This document shows positions 29,590 through 40,778 of a stretch of 64,000 bases of DNA, one piece after another (the first letter of the stretch is position 1; every line of letters starts with the position of its first letter). Source of the stretch: Endotrypanum monterogeii (taxonomy: Eukaryota; Euglenozoa; Kinetoplastea; Trypanosomatida; Trypanosomatidae); contig CM007315.1 of NCBI GenBank assembly GCA_000333855.2, positions 161,511 to 225,510 on the forward strand, read 5' to 3'. A model generated the notes under the pieces. The model saw nothing but the letters and a program-made list of their open reading frames with translations, was not told where the DNA came from and ran no database searches. A program made the translations under genes and the position numbers.

Positions 29590-30397
29590 GCGTCGGCTCC
29601 GGCTTGTGTCCGGCTGTGCAGCGCGGGCCAGGCGTCGCTGGGGGTGGCGGCTTTGGGTCATCCCGGGGTTCCTTTCCGGTGCCTGTGGGGCGGGGGGGGT
29701 CTTCCCCGCCGACGCGCCCGCAACGGGTTTCACCTGCGTCCTCTCGTTTTCGCCGGCGGGGGGAGGGGGTGCTACGGGCACAGGGGCGATAATCCCCCCC
29801 AAAAGGCACGAGGACGCCCAGCGGTGTGCCTGGGTGCGTGCAGGGGGGGGGGGAGGGTGGGGCCTTGAAGTGAAGTCTATTATCTAATTAGGTGGTGGTT
29901 GTGTCGGGCGGGAGGAATCGAGGCGGCGATGGACCTCCTAATGCTTCTGGAGTGCGTGCTGCAGTCGTAACTCAATCCTGTTACATCAGAGGCACGCAGC
30001 ATCCGGAATAGCTTCCCTGTTTGACGTATCCCTTCCCAAGGGAGAGAACCATATAGGGACACGGAAAGTGTAGCGCCTCCCTTCTACGGGTAGGGGGGGG
30101 GTGTAGTGTACATCTCCATAATCTCTACCTGCTACACAGAGTCGCTGCGAAAAACACTTCACGCTCTCGCTTAAAGCCCTGGTTGTGTGAGTGCGACGCG
30201 GCCGCTTGGCGAGGCCTACTGCCATCGAGGCTGTTGGGGAAGGATTGTGTCGATGAGGAAGAGAGAGAGCCACAATGGAGGGGGTAAGGGAAGACCCCAA
30301 AAAGAGAAAACATCAGAGGATGACGGGGGTGCGTCAAGAAGCGTATAAGAGAAAACACACGTTTCTGCAAGGCAAGTGCGAGGGTCATTACCAGATC

Positions 30398-30403
<6 letters not shown>

Positions 30404-30434
<31 letters not shown>
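30404..30434. repeat. (TG)15 microsatellite
   Basis: About fifteen GT units between the Pol III cluster and permease 2. Confidence 0.9.
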
Positions 30435-30435
<1 letters not shown>

Positions 30436-31341
30436 ACATTCACACCAAAGAGATGTTCTGAAGATGCCGCCCTCCTTTCATCGTTGACTCCTCCACGGAA
30501 GCGGCGCGTATTGTTTCCTCTCTTGTTTCTTGTTTCTGTTGTGTTCATAGTCTTGGTAGACCTGCTCATGTTTCACGCCTCATCAAGTCTGTGTGTCGCA
30601 TTGCTGGTCTTTACAGAGCCCTCAATAGTGACCACCACTGTTGCTTTTTTTCAGGAAAAGGAATAAAAGAAATAATTCGCGAATCATGCATCTCGACTGT
30701 GCAGAGGGGATCGCTTGCGCTTTCTTATCAGATACACTGTCATTTTCGTGTGTGTGTCTTGCGCTCTGTCTCCGTACTTGCTGGGCAGTAGTGGAAAAAA
30801 AAAATGCCCTGGGGGTGGGGGTGGTGGTGGTGGTGGTGGTGCTTTTTCACGCGAGGACTGCAAGGAGAGGGGGGGGGTCGTATGTGCTTGCCGTACAAGA
30901 GAAACGTCACTCAGTCGTCTTTGCAACACAAATACACACACACAGAAAAGAAAACAGAGCCGAGAGGCGGGGTGAGGAGAAACCGAGGGAAAAGAGTACC
31001 GATGCTGGATTTCCTTCCAATGGTGTGCACATGCGCATACATGCACATATAAAACGAGATTAGAGAAAATAATAGAGCGACGCACTCACGCACGCAGAAG
31101 AAGATATAACATCCTCCGATGAATGGTGCGCTGCGGCAGCTTTCTTTGTAATATCGCTGGTATTTGAGGCAATGGGGTCAGAGATGAATACATAGAGAAG
31201 GAGGGGAGGACCAGAAAAACAAAACAAAACAAAAACAAGATAAGACATTTGTGATAGAGGTAACACAGTGGATGGAGATGGGAGGGCGAGAGAAGGCACA
31301 AAGAGAAGAAAACGACTGAAGTCAATATTATTTTGCATCTA

Positions 31342-31342
31342 G

Positions 31343-31378
<36 letters not shown>
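31342..31378. repeat. (TA)n microsatellite
   Basis: About eighteen TA units, followed by further TATAAA-type sequence to about 31420. Confidence 0.88.
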
Positions 31379-31381
<3 letters not shown>

Positions 31382-31690
31382 AAATATAAATATATAAACA
31401 TATATATATATAAATATAGTGGCACATCTATTATATCGTTTCGCATGTACTTGCGCAGACACGCATCATCTGTGATTACTCCCAGATTTCTCAAGACTGC
31501 ACATGTTTTCTAGCGCTTCAATGCTGACCCGGAGCCGAGGGTAGGCTACGAGTTGCGACACATACACAAACATACTTGCACACAGATGACTGATGAAGAG
31601 AATTCATCTTCCCAACAGTTTTTTTATGTGTGTGTATGCGGTTCTCATGTTTAGCTCTCGTGCTTCCCTTGCATGATGATAGACTAGACG

Positions 31691-31727
31691 AGTGTGGGGA
31701 AAAAAAATGATTTTTTTTCCCCACACT
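31691..31727 (-). repeat. Perfect 17-bp hairpin with 3-nt loop
   Basis: AGTGTGGGG followed by eight A, a TGA loop, then eight T followed by CCCCACACT: both arms pair without mismatch. It lies about 400 nt downstream of the permease 2 stop codon, so it would form in that mRNA's 3' UTR or the intergenic spacer. Confidence 0.9.
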
Positions 31728-32133
31728 GGGTCCGAAAATCTCCAAACAATCACTGCGAACACCATCTTCAGCCAGAACACACACATGGAAATAAACATAG
31801 ATAAATCAATATAAATAAATAAACTAAAAAAAAAGTATATAAATATGTTTATAAAAAGCTTCGCTCAACGGCAAACAACAACAACAAAGAAAACAATGAA
31901 AAGGAAGAACACAGAAAAAAAAAAGAGGAGAGGGGGAAAAAGGAGGGGGGGGGGAAGGGATGAGAAACATAAAACAAATAAACAAAACACACACCCACAA
32001 AAACGTGCACACACGCACACGAGTAGGGGAAATTGGAAGAAAAATGAGAAAAGAAATTAGCATCACTGTTTAATTACCTACACCTTTTTAGTGACGAGAT
32101 GAGGGGCTGACGTGGGTCGGTGATCCATTGCCA

Positions 32134-33693
32134 CTAGCTGAACTTGAGAACTGTGCTGTATATGCTGCTGCCGGTGCCAAAGACGATCGAGATGACACCA
32201 CACAGAAGCAGCAGGTAGGTGCCGAGGTAATACCAGATGCCTACCGTTTTGAGGTTCCAGTTTCCGGCGTACATGACGAAGAGGGCCGGAAACACGAAAC
32301 CGATGAAGCCGCCAGAGAAGGCGCCCGCGAGGCCAAAGACGATGTTGATGTCTGGAACGAACAAGCCGAAGATGAAAGAACCGGTGGCGATGGGTACACT
32401 TACGAGTGTGTGCTTCCAGTACGGCATCTCATTTACATCCCACTGAAGCACTTGGAAGAGTGCCGTGCGGCAGGCCAGCATGTTGAGCGAGAAGGCAGCG
32501 CACAGCTTCACGATGAGGCCGATGAAAACAACGAAGAAGATGGGGCTCTCGTAGGGGTTGTACTTGTCCAGGATGTTACCCTGCAGCGATGGGCCGAAAT
32601 CGGCGTAGCCGAAGAAGCCGGTGAGGAAGTACAGCACACCACAGATGGTGCAACTCAGGATGGCCTGAAGCGTGATCTTGCGAGTGGTGCTGTGGGTGTT
32701 CTCTAGGATGATCCGGCCCACGTTTACCTGGCACAGGTAGCTGAAGCAAAAGATGGACAGCCCAGAGATGGCCGCGTTGCCGGGACGCACCATGACGAGG
32801 TCATTGCGGATGCCGTTCTTCATCCCAAACGAGATGGAGTGATACATCACGCAGATGACGAAGAATATAATGAAAAAGATGCCGAGGGCGGACGCATAGC
32901 GGAGGGAGTTGATCTTCTTGGGCAACACCAGCGGCAGCATGAATAGCAGCCACACAACGGCCATCATGGTGCGACGGCCTGTGTCCTCCTGCAGGAATGA
33001 CGGCACCGTATGGTGGTCGAATATCGGCCTGAAGATATCGCCGACAGCGACTACGTAGCCAATAGAGCCACCAAAGCACAGTAGCCACATCAGTACAGCC
33101 ACGATTATATCACCGCCACGGCCAAACAGCGCGCGGGCAAGTCCCTCAAAGCTGTAGATACCGGTCTTGTTCATGGCGATGGAGAGCAGCGTGATAGAAA
33201 GCACCGTAAGGGAGGTGATCACGACGAGGTAGATAATTGCCATGGCCATTCCCGATGTGTTGAAGGACGATGGAATGGACATGATACCCGCGCCGAGGGT
33301 GACACTCGCCAGGTTGAACGCCCCGGAGAGAATACCGCCACTGGGGATGATCGTGTTGAAGATGCGAGCGAAGATATTTTTTCGTTTATCGCTATCCGAA
33401 CCCTTTTCCCCCAGCGACGCAGTGGAGCTGGAGAGTGGCTGATCCTTTAGGGGATTGTTGAGGTTGTGTTTGTCATCTTCTTCAAGTCCGCTGGGGATTT
33501 CGCAAAGGTGATCAAGGCTGTCACTACCGGAGATGTTATCTTGGGGGGTCGAGCGCTTCACTCCAGCAGCCGGCTGTCGGGCGGCAGGTACTTCATCCTC
33601 ACGGCGGTCGTGGTGACCTCCTTGGCGCTCTGCACTATCCTGATCGAATGCGCTGATCAGCGGTTCGTCGGTTTCATACGTTTTCTTGCTCAT
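32134..33693 (-). CDS. Amino-acid permease 2 (AAAP family)
   Basis: A 519-aa paralog of the permeases on either side. Its hydrophilic N-terminus (about 115 residues) is unrelated to theirs, while the membrane core is conserved: NLASVTLGAGIMSIP (about 127-141), LPLVLPKKINSLRYAS and the C-terminal GTGSSIYST. It is expected in the plasma membrane or another membrane as a proton-coupled amino-acid importer of unknown substrate. The open frame extends 15 codons upstream but only through a TTG. The first true ATG is at 33693, and there is no ATG between it and a strong pyrimidine-AG acceptor at 33792. Confidence 0.94.
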   Translation of the reverse strand: MSKKTYETDEPLISAFDQDSAERQGGHHDRREDEVPAARQPAAGVKRSTPQDNISGSDSLDHLCEIPSGLEEDDKHNLNNPLKDQPLSSSTASLGEKGSDSDKRKNIFARIFNTIIPSGGILSGAFNLASVTLGAGIMSIPSSFNTSGMAMAIIYLVVITSLTVLSITLLSIAMNKTGIYSFEGLARALFGRGGDIIVAVLMWLLCFGGSIGYVVAVGDIFRPIFDHHTVPSFLQEDTGRRTMMAVVWLLFMLPLVLPKKINSLRYASALGIFFIIFFVICVMYHSISFGMKNGIRNDLVMVRPGNAAISGLSIFCFSYLCQVNVGRIILENTHSTTRKITLQAILSCTICGVLYFLTGFFGYADFGPSLQGNILDKYNPYESPIFFVVFIGLIVKLCAAFSLNMLACRTALFQVLQWDVNEMPYWKHTLVSVPIATGSFIFGLFVPDINIVFGLAGAFSGGFIGFVFPALFVMYAGNWNLKTVGIWYYLGTYLLLLCGVISIVFGTGSSIYSTVLKFS

Positions 33694-33791
33694 CTTGTTT
33701 GCGTAGGGATTTTCTTCTAGTATGGCGCAGATGTACAATCGGGAGTGTGAGGGAGGCCGTCGGCTGGCTGCTCAGCGGTGCAATGACAGTA

Positions 33792-33793
33792 CT
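33792..33793 (-). promoter_or_regulatory. Predicted spliced-leader acceptor for permease 2
   Basis: A minus-strand tract (about 33800-33850) of CCCCTACCCTCACCCCCT type is followed by CTTCGTAG with AG here. The next ATG is the annotated start, 99 nt downstream. Confidence 0.6.
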
Positions 33794-36028
33794 ACGAAGG
33801 ATGTGGGGGAGGGTGAGGGGGAGGGGGTGAGGGTAGGGGAAGAAAAGACGAACAGAAAACAGAACAAAAAACAAAACAAAACAAAATACTCACTAGGAAT
33901 GAATTCAAGTAGAGGATGGTGACACACACACACACACACAGGCTTAGGCGATTGTTCTCTTATCACAAGCACACGTGGAAAAAAAAAGAAAAGGTTACCT
34001 TTTTTCTTTTTAGTTTGGTTTATGTGTTTTGTGAGCCTCAATGAGATTTACTTCTTCTCTACGGATAGGTGAACCGTGTGCGGTTCAGGTATGATCCGAG
34101 GGAACGGCGTGTGTGTGGGCGGGGGGGGGGACGGAAGAGGTACAGTTCGATGAAGTTATTTCCCCCTCTTTGTTTGTGTTATACCCAGGGCGTACTGTGA
34201 GTCTGTCGTCTGGGAGAAACGAGTGCAGTACAGACACCAGTCTATTATAGTCTACGCTGGATGAGATGTTTGCGAGCTGGTTACCTTCAGTAACGCCAGA
34301 GGTTCCGCCGGGAGATGACAAGAGGGAAACAAAACAAAAAAAAGATGGTGTGGAGAGGTCAGGCAGCGACACGTCTTATGACAGTTGTGTTCAATGAGGA
34401 CGAGAGGAAGACGTTGAAGGAATAGGTATGACAAGAAGGTGAGGGTGCCGTGCTAACAGAAAGATATCTGCTGTAGTGTTACGCGTGTGCGTTCTGCTGT
34501 GCTTGTAAAGGGGTGAGCGAGGAAAAAAAAAACAAGAGAAAAAAGAAATTAAAAATGACTGATAACACGTGGAAAAGAGCAAGTCACTTTTCTTTTTTTT
34601 AACTTTGAAGTCGTTTAAAATTTTTTTTTTGGTAGTGAAGACGAGGAGGTATGTCGACGTGTGCGGAGTAGGGGCAGGGGGAACACACATTCACAAATAT
34701 ATGTACAGTGCGGGCACATGGGTTTGTGCAGATGTATGGTGCGGAGTGCAGGAAAAATTGTATATACATATATATATATATATGTGTGTGTGTGTGTTTT
34801 CGTTTTTATCCATGCGTAGGAGATATGAATTCAAGAGAAATAGGAGAAGCGATAAAAAAAAAGGGAGAGAAAACCGAGTTCATGATGAGGGCGACATTCC
34901 ACTAGAATCACTGATGCTGACATAGTCAGGGGGTGGGGTGGGGGAGGTGGCCTCTATTGCATCTTCCCTGAACCCATTCCCAAGATATTTGTTAAAGATC
35001 CCTCTTCACACATATGCATACACCACAATCATATTATATACTTCTTCTCAGCTGTAGGGGGAAGTGTCTGCGTCTGTGTGTGTGTGTGTGGGTTCCATTA
35101 TTCACTTGTCCTTTTTTTTTTGTTGTTGTTATTGGAAATGCAGATAGATAGTAGAGGAGGCAGATCAAAGACCAGGGTTGGAGGGAAGGAGTGAAAGAAA
35201 AAAAAAAAGGGAGGATCAGCTCCTCTCTCCTTCAGTCTTTTTGGTATACAACATACGCATGAGGGGGGGGGTTAGAAAAAAAAAAATTATAATCATTACG
35301 CAGTGCGTCAAAGGTCGATCGATAACATTTACGTGTGGGGACCATTTTCGTGGGAAAAGACATGAAGGAAAAGAAAGAGGAAAGTAGGGAGTGATGCACA
35401 CAGCCATACACACACACGCACACACACCCCCATACATACATATCGCCAATTTGGAAAAGCGGATGGAATCGATAAAGGTGAAGAGGCATTTTTTTTTTTC
35501 CTGCCCCTCTCACAACAGCAGCAATACCACAGAGGGGGAAGGGGCGGCGCGAGGAGTGGATGGGGGTGAATGGGGAGATTTTCCGATTTTCTCGCTCGTC
35601 TTGGCAAGGGCTTCACCTAATTCAAGGAAGAGAAGGGGAGGAGGATCAGGGCGAAGTCAAGAAAAACACTTGGGGCAATGAAAACAACGGGATCCAAAAA
35701 AAAAAAAAGAAGACAGAGGAGTAACAACAAACAAAGCTGAAAAGTAGGCGGAAGAGGGTAGAGGGGGAAGGCAAAAAAAAGAAAAAACATCTTTGAATTT
35801 CATCGCAGATGGTCGGAAGGGACACAATCAATCTGTTCTACTGGTATTGGGTGATGATGGATGAGGATTATGCTGTGTCAAGAAAGAAGGGCTACCATGG
35901 TCATTATAGTACAGTGCGGCATGTGAAGAGAGAGAGGGTAGACGACTCGAGCAGGGGTATGAGACCGCGCTTGATACCCACCGCGGTGTACGGCAATGCA
36001 CTTTCACCACCACTGCCACCAGAAATAT

Positions 36029-36052
36029 AAAATAAATAAATAAATAAATAAA
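36029..36052. repeat. (AAAT)n tract
   Basis: About six AAAT units about 0.5 kb downstream of permease 3. Confidence 0.85.
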
Positions 36053-36527
36053 AACAAAGAAAAGCACAGAGGTGCTGGGTACTGTTGAAGGAGCCGACAC
36101 ACGCACACAGACAACAAAGGGAAGAGAGAAAAAAAAGGGGTGGTGGTGGCATCATCATGAAGCATGGCACCGCTAAGCTGCATCGTGCTTGCACGTTTCC
36201 CTTACCCTGCCCCTCAAAAAGGAAAAGATGTTCACCTTCACCATTGTCTTTTTGTACCTTCTATACGCATTGGTTCTCTCCGTTTTGCTTTTCCCTTCAG
36301 CAGAAGACCACCGTGGTTACTTGGATAGATGAGTAGGCTGCAATTCCTCTCCACTTTTTTTTTTTTTTTAAAGGGATTCCGTACCTTCCTCTCACGCCTG
36401 CCTGAGCAAAAGATAGGGTACAGATGATAAAAGGAAAGGAAGACAGAGGCTATTACTTCCGTCCTCTTCTCTCCTCTCTTCCCTGCAGCCCCGACACATC
36501 TCTCCCATTCTCACAAATGCGAGTTGC

Positions 36528-38144
36528 TCACGAGACAAAAGATTGTGCGGAGGTACTGTAGATGGTGGTGACGGTACCGAAAACGACACAAACGACACCC
36601 CCGACGATGAGCAGGTATGTGGCCACGAAATTTAGCAGGCCTACTCTTGGGAGGGTGAAGCCACCAGAGTACATGTAGAAGAGTGCCGGCATGATCATGC
36701 CGATGATGCCGCCACAGAAGGAGCCCAGCAGCCCAAGGACAGTATTTATAGACGGGATGAAGAGACCACAGAGAAGTGCTGCCGTTGCAGGAACTGCCAT
36801 GATAAGGCAGTGCTTCCAGTAGGGCAGATCCTCTGGTACCCAGCGGAGGAAGTGGTAAAGGGCATCACGGAAGGGAATCATGTGGAGGGCGAATGCAACA
36901 CAAATCTTGACAATAATGCCGATGTACCCCACCGCCATGTAGGGTTCCTTGATCGGGTCGTACAAGGCAAGGACAGAGTCACGCACCCTGGGGCCAAAGT
37001 CTGCGTAGCCGAACACACCGGCGAGGATGTACATTAGCACACAGATGCCGATGGCAAAGGAGGTGTAGAGGGTAAAGTGAAACACCGTCTTGTGCTTCAT
37101 TTCGAAAAATATATCGAAGGAGTTCAGCTGAACCATTAAGCTGAAGAGAAATACGCCGAGGCCTTCCAGAGCGTCATTGCCCGTGCGCATCATACGCATT
37201 TGCTGACGTACCGATGGATCACGCATCCCGTTCATGGAGGAGTGGACAATCATGCACACAACAAAATACGCGATAAAAAACACACCAAACGTGGATACGT
37301 AGCGCAAGGAGTTTACTTTCTTCGGGAACACGAGCGGAAGCATCAACACGAGCCACACCATCGATGTCATTACTCGATTTCCAGACTTCTCCTTCAGAAA
37401 TGTGGGCGATTTGGGTGCATTCAGGATGGGGGTGAGCAGTGAGCTGGTTGCCATAATGTATGCAACAGACCCACCGAAGCACTGGATGATGATGAGGACT
37501 GCAAGGAAGTAGTCGGCACCGCGACCGAGTAGCAGACGCGCTGCCTGCGGGTAGGTCCGGATTCCTGTCTTCACCATGACTTTCGCCAGAAGATTCATGG
37601 AGTATATCGTACCTATTGCAGCAAGAAAAAGATAGACGCATGACATGATGACTCCACTCAGATTGAAGCCAGACGGAACGGAGATGATACCGGCTCCAAG
37701 GGTTGCGGAGGCGAGGTTGAGGGTAGTGGCGATACAGCCGCCAAATGGCACCACCAAGGCATAATAAAAGCGCACCACATGAGCTATCTTGCGCAGTATT
37801 CCCGGCTTCCTGGCGTGTCTGTTCCTTTCCTCCTCACTGCCCACAAAACCCTTCCCATCATCCTCATCCTCATCCCCATGTGTGTTGTTGTTGAGGAGTA
37901 GATCTCCATCCCGAAGTTCCCCGGTTGTTCCGTCCCCGTATAAATCGATATTCGACAGGTCGATGCGCAGGCGATCTGTGTAGTCACTCTCTTTTAGGTT
38001 TTCCTTGTCTTCCATCGCCTGTGACTGCTGATCGACTGGGGTGTGGATGCGATGGTCTTCCTTGTCCTGCAGATCTTCACCAGGCCGAGGCTCCAGCACA
38101 TTCCTCGACGGAGACGCCTTCTCGGAACGACTTCGTTTGCTCAT
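36528..38144 (-). CDS. Amino-acid permease 3 (AAAP family)
   Basis: A 538-aa paralog with the longest hydrophilic N-terminus of the three (about 125 residues, with an acidic run DEDEDD near 91-96). The core begins with NLASATLGAGIISVP (about 143-157) and keeps LPLVFPKKVNSLRYVS and a C-terminal GTVTTIYST. It is probably a proton-coupled amino-acid transporter, substrate unknown. The upstream extension of the frame begins with TTG; the first ATG is at 38144, just after a pyrimidine-rich stretch and an AG two bases away. The acidic tail may be cytosolic and regulatory, by analogy with other trypanosomatid permeases; this is inference. Confidence 0.94.
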   Translation of the reverse strand: MSKRSRSEKASPSRNVLEPRPGEDLQDKEDHRIHTPVDQQSQAMEDKENLKESDYTDRLRIDLSNIDLYGDGTTGELRDGDLLLNNNTHGDEDEDDGKGFVGSEEERNRHARKPGILRKIAHVVRFYYALVVPFGGCIATTLNLASATLGAGIISVPSGFNLSGVIMSCVYLFLAAIGTIYSMNLLAKVMVKTGIRTYPQAARLLLGRGADYFLAVLIIIQCFGGSVAYIMATSSLLTPILNAPKSPTFLKEKSGNRVMTSMVWLVLMLPLVFPKKVNSLRYVSTFGVFFIAYFVVCMIVHSSMNGMRDPSVRQQMRMMRTGNDALEGLGVFLFSLMVQLNSFDIFFEMKHKTVFHFTLYTSFAIGICVLMYILAGVFGYADFGPRVRDSVLALYDPIKEPYMAVGYIGIIVKICVAFALHMIPFRDALYHFLRWVPEDLPYWKHCLIMAVPATAALLCGLFIPSINTVLGLLGSFCGGIIGMIMPALFYMYSGGFTLPRVGLLNFVATYLLIVGGVVCVVFGTVTTIYSTSAQSFVS

Positions 38145-39426
38145 GCTTGCGTGGAAGCACAAAGATGACAGAGAGATACGAGTGCAGTCACCACAGAAAA
38201 AAAAAGTACCTGTGATTGTCGAGGCAAGACGAAGTCCTGTGCGCGGCTGTGGAGGAGTAGGGATGGGTGAATGAGTGGAGAGGGAAAAGGGTCCAGTACA
38301 CCCTTCTCAAGAAAAAAAAAAAAATTATAAGTAAATATATTATATATATATGTGTGTTAGAAGGAGAGGAGTAGGTGCCTGTAGAGGTCTCTCTGTGGAA
38401 AGGCTGTGTGTGTGGGGGTGGGGGTGGGGAAGGAGGAGGAGGGAAAACAAAAGGAAAACATATAAAAGGGATGAGAGTAAAATATACCGACGTATAATCC
38501 GATATATATATATATATATATATATATTTGTAGAATTCTGAGCGTAGGTGTGGGGTGAAAAGGGAGCGGAGTAGAGAGAGTTTCCGCTGCAACGATTCTG
38601 AAGTGGGATGCCTCATGAGGAATAAGTAAGGGGACCATCCTTCAGGGACATGTGGAGAACAGAGACCGAGCCCAGGGGAGCATCGTGCGCACGTACTCGG
38701 GGTAGGGAGGCACTAGTTCGCAGGCCAGGGCTTTGATGAGCGCTTGTAGAGGGAGCGGGGCATGAGTGTGTATATTTAATTTCCGCCTTTTCGATGCAAG
38801 GTGCAGAGGGATGACCGGACCGTACGGGGGGGGGGGGCGCGCGGATACATGTGCACTGTGTTTACTGATTTTGAGGTATCTTTCTCCCCTGCTTGATATC
38901 CACACACCTCTCTCCCCTCTTCTCTCCCTCTCTCTCTCTATATATATACCGACATCACTGCTCTTTTAACATTCGTTTACTAACAAGCCCCAATAGATTA
39001 TATATATATATATATGCTTGTTTGCTTGTGTGTATGTCGGTTTTTAGAAGGGGAGGGGGAGAAGGGTGCACCGGTCACATTGCTGCGGGCGGTGGCTGAG
39101 ATGAGAAATGAGGAGGGGTGGTGAGGCAAAAGACACATATATATGTGTGTAAGCTAAACTGAGTGGATACAAATACTTCAATTTGCCGTCTTGGTCTATG
39201 CGTAGACACGCGCGTCTTCGTGCATGCGTCCATGCCCTGTCCAAGAACAGACGACAATGGTGTGGGGTCAAGTGAGGAAGGGGAGAGGTGAGGTATCGCG
39301 CACCTATCGTCATGGACCCTAGCCCATTTGCTGCCGCTTGCGCAGGTGCGCGTTAATGACCTCAAAGGGTATTCTTGCCTCCTTCCTTTTCCTATGACAG
39401 GTCATTATGTAGGTTCTGCAGACTCA
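38145..39426. other. Gap between permease 3 and the desaturase-family gene
   Basis: No gene is seen. It contains TA tracts, a G run and a 16-bp palindrome ACACATATATATGTGT at 39133-39148. Confidence 0.6.
38502..38527. repeat. (TA)13 microsatellite
   Basis: About thirteen AT units in the 5' flank of permease 3. Confidence 0.9.
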
Positions 39427-40254
39427 CTACACCGATTTCTGGTGATTCTTCGCCAACTTTTCCGATGGCAGGCCCTCCCCTGACTGGAACGTACCGAATA
39501 CCCAATCCCAAAACATGATGTACTGACCGAAGTTAACACGCGGCTGCCTGTGGTGGTAGTCGTGTGCCCTCACGTTGAACATGTACGGGATGCGGAGGTC
39601 GACGCGGGTGTGGTTCAAGCTGGCGAGCGTGCCACCAAGGAAAATGAAGATGATGACGGTGAGAGCGTGTACCTGGCCCACCGGGGTCATGCGTGTCAGC
39701 AAAAAAACCGCTAGCAGGTGCAGATACTCACCCGAGACGTATTCTATGGGATTGTCGTTGATAGCATCGCTGTTTCCGCGGAAGGGGGACACTTGCCGGT
39801 GGTGATGCTTGTGGATGAGGGGATAGATCGGGGGCCAGTGAAGGGCCCAGTGGAAGAGAGTATAAAAGAAGTCATACAAAATGAAGAGCGCCGGCAGGTG
39901 CACTGGAAGCCACAGAAGTGACCGTAGCACAGTTGACCCGTCCAGGAAGTCAAGCGACATGCGACTCACCTCTGTGTTACGGACGAAGCGGTATGTGTGG
40001 TAGACGAAGACGGCAGTTATCGCTTTGGAGAAGCAAACATAGACCTTGTCCTTCAATGAAAATGTTTCCAGCGGCTTCACACGCGTTGGGATGCGCCCTT
40101 TCACCACTGCCGCGATGGCAGGGATGACGACGCAGTTGTACACACCGAAGCCCAGGAAGATTATGGCGACAAACGCGGCCTCGACGACGTGCTTCTGAGC
40201 CGGCGTCAGCGCCTCCATATCGAGCGAGGCCACTTTTTCGAGGAAGGACTCCAT
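39427..40254 (-). CDS. Sterol desaturase / fatty acid hydroxylase family membrane enzyme
   Basis: A 275-aa membrane protein of the di-iron sterol desaturase/fatty acid hydroxylase superfamily, which includes C-5 sterol desaturase and C-4 methylsterol oxidase. The His boxes that bind the iron pair are all present: HWALH (HX3H, near residue 137), HKHHH (near 150) and HDYHH (near 230). Four or so hydrophobic segments surround them, and the length is normal. The substrate is not determined: it could act on ergosterol intermediates in the ER or hydroxylate fatty acids. The C-terminus QKSV is not a clear ER-retrieval signal. It shares a transcription unit with mevalonate kinase, but trypanosomatid units do not group genes by function. 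Confidence 0.88.
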   Translation of the reverse strand: MESFLEKVASLDMEALTPAQKHVVEAAFVAIIFLGFGVYNCVVIPAIAAVVKGRIPTRVKPLETFSLKDKVYVCFSKAITAVFVYHTYRFVRNTEVSRMSLDFLDGSTVLRSLLWLPVHLPALFILYDFFYTLFHWALHWPPIYPLIHKHHHRQVSPFRGNSDAINDNPIEYVSGEYLHLLAVFLLTRMTPVGQVHALTVIIFIFLGGTLASLNHTRVDLRIPYMFNVRAHDYHHRQPRVNFGQYIMFWDWVFGTFQSGEGLPSEKLAKNHQKSV

Positions 40255-40778
40255 TGGGCCCTTGATTAGTTGGCAGCCGTATGGATGTTCGCCAATGTGT
40301 TTGCGAGGAAGGGGAGGGGAGGGGGGGGGATAGAGAGGGGGTTCAAGGTAATGATACTAACAAATGTCGGCAGCTTTTGTTGTGGCTGGTGTGCTCGGGA
40401 GCGCTGCTTCGTTATCGAATGAAATGCGTGTGCCAGGAGGGGTTGGTTGGAAAGAAGAGGTGGGCTGGATCTCCATGTGCATTAAGGGGGGGCTGCGAAA
40501 GAAAAATTATTTTCTTCCTCTGCGTATAGCAGAAAAATGCAGGGATGACCCTGTTACAGATGTCATCGGATTCTCTCAAGGGGAGAACCGAGAGGAGGGA
40601 AAATATATTCCACGAGTTTTTCTTTTTTAAAGGAAAGATATATTTCTGGCCCCGGATAATGGAGCCGTGCCACCGCACGAGCGCACCTCAGCAGTGGATC
40701 CTCTCAATTCCTTTTTTTTTTTCTCGGTGGTGGTGGTGGTGCTGAGGGGGGGGGGGGCGGCAGTGGCGTGGGGAAATA
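40255..40778. other. Gap between SNARE-like and desaturase-family genes
   Basis: No gene is seen. It has a T run, GGT repeats and a G run near 40730-40758. Confidence 0.6.

Larger units (their letters stand above)
29590..32133. other. Gap between tRNA-Ala and permease 2
   Basis: No gene is seen. It holds a GC-rich stretch just after the tRNA, a TG tract, a TA tract, and a perfect 17-bp hairpin at 31691. The right part is probably the 3' UTR of permease 2. Confidence 0.55.
33694..36527. other. Gap between permeases 2 and 3
   Basis: No gene is seen. It is A-rich and G-rich with TA, TG, CA and (AAAT)n tracts. The right half is probably the 3' UTR of permease 3. Confidence 0.6.

Noticed and set aside
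32128..32706. 192-codon plus-strand acidic frame
   Set aside because: Mirror image of hydrophobic permease codons; no independent support.
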